DNA of 64,000 nt from CAZEMR01 sp964513465 (GTDB lineage Bacteria > Bacteroidota > Ignavibacteria > Kapaibacteriales > UBA2268): assembly GCA_964513465.1 (NCBI GenBank), contig CAZEMR010000002.1:62001-126000 (forward strand). The letters run 5' to 3'. Shown piece after piece: positions 61,732-64,000 of the stretch. Within the stretch, counting starts at the first letter, position 1. Each line of letters begins with the position of its first letter. The notes beneath the pieces were generated by a model. The model worked only from the letters and a program-made list of their open reading frames with translations. It made no database searches and had not been told where the DNA came from. Both the position numbers and the translations under genes were made by a program.

Positions 61732-62151
61732 ATGATTTACAGACAATATATGTTTCGCAATAAACTGCCGCTGATGAACCGGGCGCTGGATACTTATGCG
61801 CTCAGGCAGCGGACGATTTCGAAAAATATTGCGAACGTGAACTCGCCGCACTACCGTCCGGAGATGGTAAGGTTCGAGGAATTTTTCCAGGATCAGAATG
61901 TGGTGGTCAGAGGCGAGAAGACCGATGGGCATCATATCCCATTGGGAAAGCCGGAGATAGCCGCGGTCAAGGGCGAGGTCGACGAGGCTCCCGTGCCCGG
62001 TCCGGAGGTTTATTTCTCGGGCGAAACGCATGTGAATATCGACAAGGAGATGTCGAATCTGGCGCAGAACCAGATCCGATTCCGGTTTGCATCGAAAATG
62101 GTTAACGGCTATTTCACCGGGATGCAGTCGTCGATCAGCGGGCGCACGTAA
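61732..62151 (+). CDS. flgB: Flagellar proximal rod protein FlgB
   Basis: 139 residues. The Flg_bb_rod signature TISKNIANVNSPHYRPEMV is near residue 30, and the C-terminal helix (NLAQNQIRFRFASKMVNGYF) has the spacing of FlgB. The longer start at 61732 is used; an ATG at 61750 is possible and neither has a strong ribosome site. It builds the rod next to the MS ring. First gene of the operon. Confidence 0.93.
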   Translation: MIYRQYMFRNKLPLMNRALDTYALRQRTISKNIANVNSPHYRPEMVRFEEFFQDQNVVVRGEKTDGHHIPLGKPEIAAVKGEVDEAPVPGPEVYFSGETHVNIDKEMSNLAQNQIRFRFASKMVNGYFTGMQSSISGRT

Positions 62152-62225
62152 ATAAGTGGAACTACGTAAGTAATGCCACTGATTTTTGAGTATTATATAA
62201 ATAACTAAATTCGTAAGAGGGCGAT

Positions 62226-62711
62226 ATGCCGGAAAACATATTTGCTTCGTTTGACATAAGCGGCCAGGGGATGAGCGTGCAGCGCATGAGGCTGAGCGCA
62301 ACGGCGCGGAATATCGCAAACGTGAACACCACCAAAGGCCCGGATGGCCAGCCATACCGGCGCGAAGTGGTGATTGTGCGCGCGATCCCCGGCAGTCCGT
62401 TCGAGGACGAGCTGCACAACCTGATAGCAATGGATAAGACCAATCCGGAGCATGCTCCGACGGCCCAGCCGGGCACTTATCCGCCGGACTACAGCGTGCT
62501 GAAGGCCAAGACCGCGCGCGACGATTCGCCGCCGAGGCTGGTTTACGATCCGTCGCATCCGGACGCCGACGAAGAGGGATATGTGCATATGCCCAATATA
62601 AATATAGTTACCGAAATGGTCGAGATGATCACCGCCCAGAGGGCTTTCGAAGCCAACACAGGGGTGGTCGATTCGGCGAAGAACGTGGCGAGATATTCGC
62701 TGGAAATATGA
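62226..62711 (+). CDS. flgC: Flagellar proximal rod protein FlgC
   Basis: 161 residues. Rod motif MRLSATARNIANVNTTKG (position about 20-37) and the FlgC C-terminal block YVHMPNINIVTEMVEMITAQRAFEANT. Ribosome site GAGGGCG before the ATG. Standard partner of FlgB. Confidence 0.95.
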   Translation: MPENIFASFDISGQGMSVQRMRLSATARNIANVNTTKGPDGQPYRREVVIVRAIPGSPFEDELHNLIAMDKTNPEHAPTAQPGTYPPDYSVLKAKTARDDSPPRLVYDPSHPDADEEGYVHMPNINIVTEMVEMITAQRAFEANTGVVDSAKNVARYSLEI

Positions 62712-62748
62712 TAAACATCAATAAATAAATCAGAATTCAGGGAGGTAT

Positions 62749-63048
62749 ATGAAAATTCCCGGACTTAATCCTTATCAGGCAGCATACGCAAACGGCTATG
62801 ATCGGGTTGGCGATAATACAAACGGAGTCGCCCGCCCGGAAAGCAGCCGCACTACCGCTGAAATGGCCCGGAGCAATACGCAGCCGGACAGAGCCGACGA
62901 ACTGCTGAGCCGCAGCGAACGCGAATTTTTTATAAAACTATTTCCCGAAAATTCCGAACAGATCGAGAATCACGTGCTGTTCAACCGCCAGGGCCGCATG
63001 CAGTCGCATAATATCAACAAGGGAATGATAGTGGACGGCCGCGTCTGA
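62749..63048 (+). CDS. Small unknown protein within the flagellar operon
   Basis: 99 residues between flgC and fliE with a clear ribosome site (GGAGG). The N-terminal half is Asn/Ser/Arg/Thr-rich and disordered-looking. The C-terminal half has the compact block SEREFFIKLFPENSEQIENHV, probably amphipathic helices, and ends NKGMIVDGRV. No membrane segment or signal. By position, a rod or export accessory; family unknown to me. Confidence 0.6.
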   Translation: MKIPGLNPYQAAYANGYDRVGDNTNGVARPESSRTTAEMARSNTQPDRADELLSRSEREFFIKLFPENSEQIENHVLFNRQGRMQSHNINKGMIVDGRV

Positions 63049-63080
63049 TTTATTAAATTATTTATCTGAAAGGAATCAGC

Positions 63081-63386
63081 ATGGTTATCAACGAAATGGA
63101 CCCCGGACGCAGATACCTGCCGCTGGTGCAGCAACGCATCGATCCCGCTCAGGCTCCCGGCGGAGACGTATCATTCGTCGAGTCAATGCGAGAATTTGCG
63201 GGCGATGTGAATTCGCTGCAGAAGGATTCAACCGAGCAGACCGAACGATTCATCAAGGGCGAGCCGGTGGACATCCACGATGTGATGATCACCGCACAGA
63301 AGGCCAAGACATCGTTCCAGCTATTGATGGAGCTTCGCAATAAGGGGCTCGATCTATACAGAGAAGTAATGAGAATGCAGGTATAA
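63081..63386 (+). CDS. fliE: Flagellar hook-basal body protein FliE
   Basis: 101 residues. Core motif EPVDIHDVMITAQKAKTSFQLL and the C-terminal helix LMELRNKGLDLYREVMRMQV are the FliE hallmark. It joins the MS ring to the rod. Ribosome site AAAGGA before the ATG. Confidence 0.95.
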   Translation: MVINEMDPGRRYLPLVQQRIDPAQAPGGDVSFVESMREFAGDVNSLQKDSTEQTERFIKGEPVDIHDVMITAQKAKTSFQLLMELRNKGLDLYREVMRMQV

Positions 63387-63406
63387 TCCCGGAGTAGATA
63401 TATATT

Positions 63407-64000
63407 ATGGCTGATAATTCGATAATAAACCAGGCAAAGGAATTTGCCAACCGCCTGAGCCGCATCCAGAAGATCATAATAGCTGCGGTGTTGGGCGCTG
63501 TTATTATCGCTATCGGGGCAATTTTGTGGTCATCTTCGGCCGGCGAGGACGAGAAGATGGCAGTGCTCTATAGCCAGCTCGAGCAGGCAGACGCAGCCAA
63601 AATCGTAGAGCGACTGAAAGAGCAGGGCATCGAATACGAGCTGAAGGACAACGGCCAGACCATTCTCGTCAACAAAGAGACGGTCTACGATACCCGCATC
63701 CAGATGGCCTCGGAGGGATTACCGCAGGAGGGCGCTGCCGGATATGAGATATTCGACAAAACCAATCTCGGAATGAGCGAATTCGTCCAGCGGCTGAACT
63801 ACCGCCGGGCGCTCGAAGGCGAGCTTTCGCGGACGATCAACTCGCTCGACGAAGTCCGCAAATCCCGCGTCCATATTGTCATCCCCGAAAAAGAATTATT
63901 CGAAAAAGACCAGGAAGAGCCCACCGCATCGGTCACTCTCCACCTCAAAACCGGCCGCAGCATCAGCAAGTTATCGATAGAGGGCATTCAGAATCTGGTG
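63407..64000 (+). CDS. fliF: Flagellar MS-ring protein FliF (3' cut by window edge)
   Basis: The first 198 codons are inside the window and the frame is open to the last base. Membrane helix about 22-46 (KIIIAAVLGAVIIAIGAILW) followed by the YscJ/FliF ring domain: YSQLEQADAAKIVERLKEQG, ASEGLPQEGAAGYEIFD, FVQRLNYRRALEGELSRTI and VRKSRVHIVIPEKELF. Forms the inner-membrane ring on which the flagellum is built. Confidence 0.95.
   Translation, partial: MADNSIINQAKEFANRLSRIQKIIIAAVLGAVIIAIGAILWSSSAGEDEKMAVLYSQLEQADAAKIVERLKEQGIEYELKDNGQTILVNKETVYDTRIQMASEGLPQEGAAGYEIFDKTNLGMSEFVQRLNYRRALEGELSRTINSLDEVRKSRVHIVIPEKELFEKDQEEPTASVTLHLKTGRSISKLSIEGIQNLV

Noticed and set aside
1..64000. CRISPR arrays, insertion sequences or prophage
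   Set aside because: No regularly spaced repeats, transposase or phage structural genes seen; the only recombinase-like gene appears inactive and has no flanking repeats.

Overview
The window reads as ordinary chromosomal DNA of a Gram-negative, motile, T9SS-bearing bacterium of the Bacteroidota/Chlorobiota (FCB) group. An Ignavibacteria- or Kapabacteria-like lineage fits best, but this is an inference. Supporting evidence: five proteins end in Por-type (T9SS) C-terminal sorting domains; there is a PorE-like OmpA/propeller protein; several promoters carry the Bacteroidota -7 box TAnnTTTG, best seen before tRNA-His (TTTG-N20-TAAATTTG); LPS genes are present (heptosyltransferase-like GT9, LpxH-like); and a flagellar operon begins at the right edge, which classical Bacteroidetes lack. 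Coding density is high and many genes overlap by 4 nt.

Layout. 1-14050: tail of a T9SS cargo protein, two glycosyltransferases, an outer-membrane protein, a tyrosine-recombinase fold that appears to have lost its catalytic residues, rlmD, queE, an AAA-16/TPR ATPase, and three T9SS cargo proteins including an arylsulfate sulfotransferase. 14231-30984: methyltransferase, paralogous lipoproteins, GT2, coaX, lpxH, the fetAB iron exporter, an ATP-grasp protein, gltX, a sigma-54 activator, a TrpF-like protein lacking the catalytic Cys, a Nudix protein, a REC-HDOD regulator, PorE-like and CheY.

31183-47994: one tightly packed strand holds the main find. It is a chemosensory operon with the Wsp set of parts: three MCPs, CheW, CheR-TPR, a Cys-motif CheW like WspD, a CheA-REC hybrid like WspE, and CheB. 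The last signalling gene has a WspR-like receiver joined to a PP2C/SpoIIE phosphatase instead of a GGDEF domain. The CheA carries four Hpt-like modules: two are almost identical at the DNA level (one difference in 241 nt) and two have lost the phospho-histidine. The natural partner of an RsbU-like phosphatase is a STAS protein. A large STAS-kinase-like fusion lies 3.2 kb away, inserted between hemL and hemB in the heme operon. A Wsp array driving partner switching instead of c-di-GMP is the central hypothesis.

48427-54025: hemC-hemB-STAS/kinase-hemL on the minus strand. 54172-56934: a large Omp28-like T9SS protein. 57305-57378: tRNA-His. 57883-60671: rpmH-rnpA-yidD-yidC on the minus strand. 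60892-61521: an outer-membrane protein. 61732-64000: flgB-flgC-unknown-fliE-fliF (fliF cut by the window edge), preceded by a sigma-54-like promoter and a palindrome.
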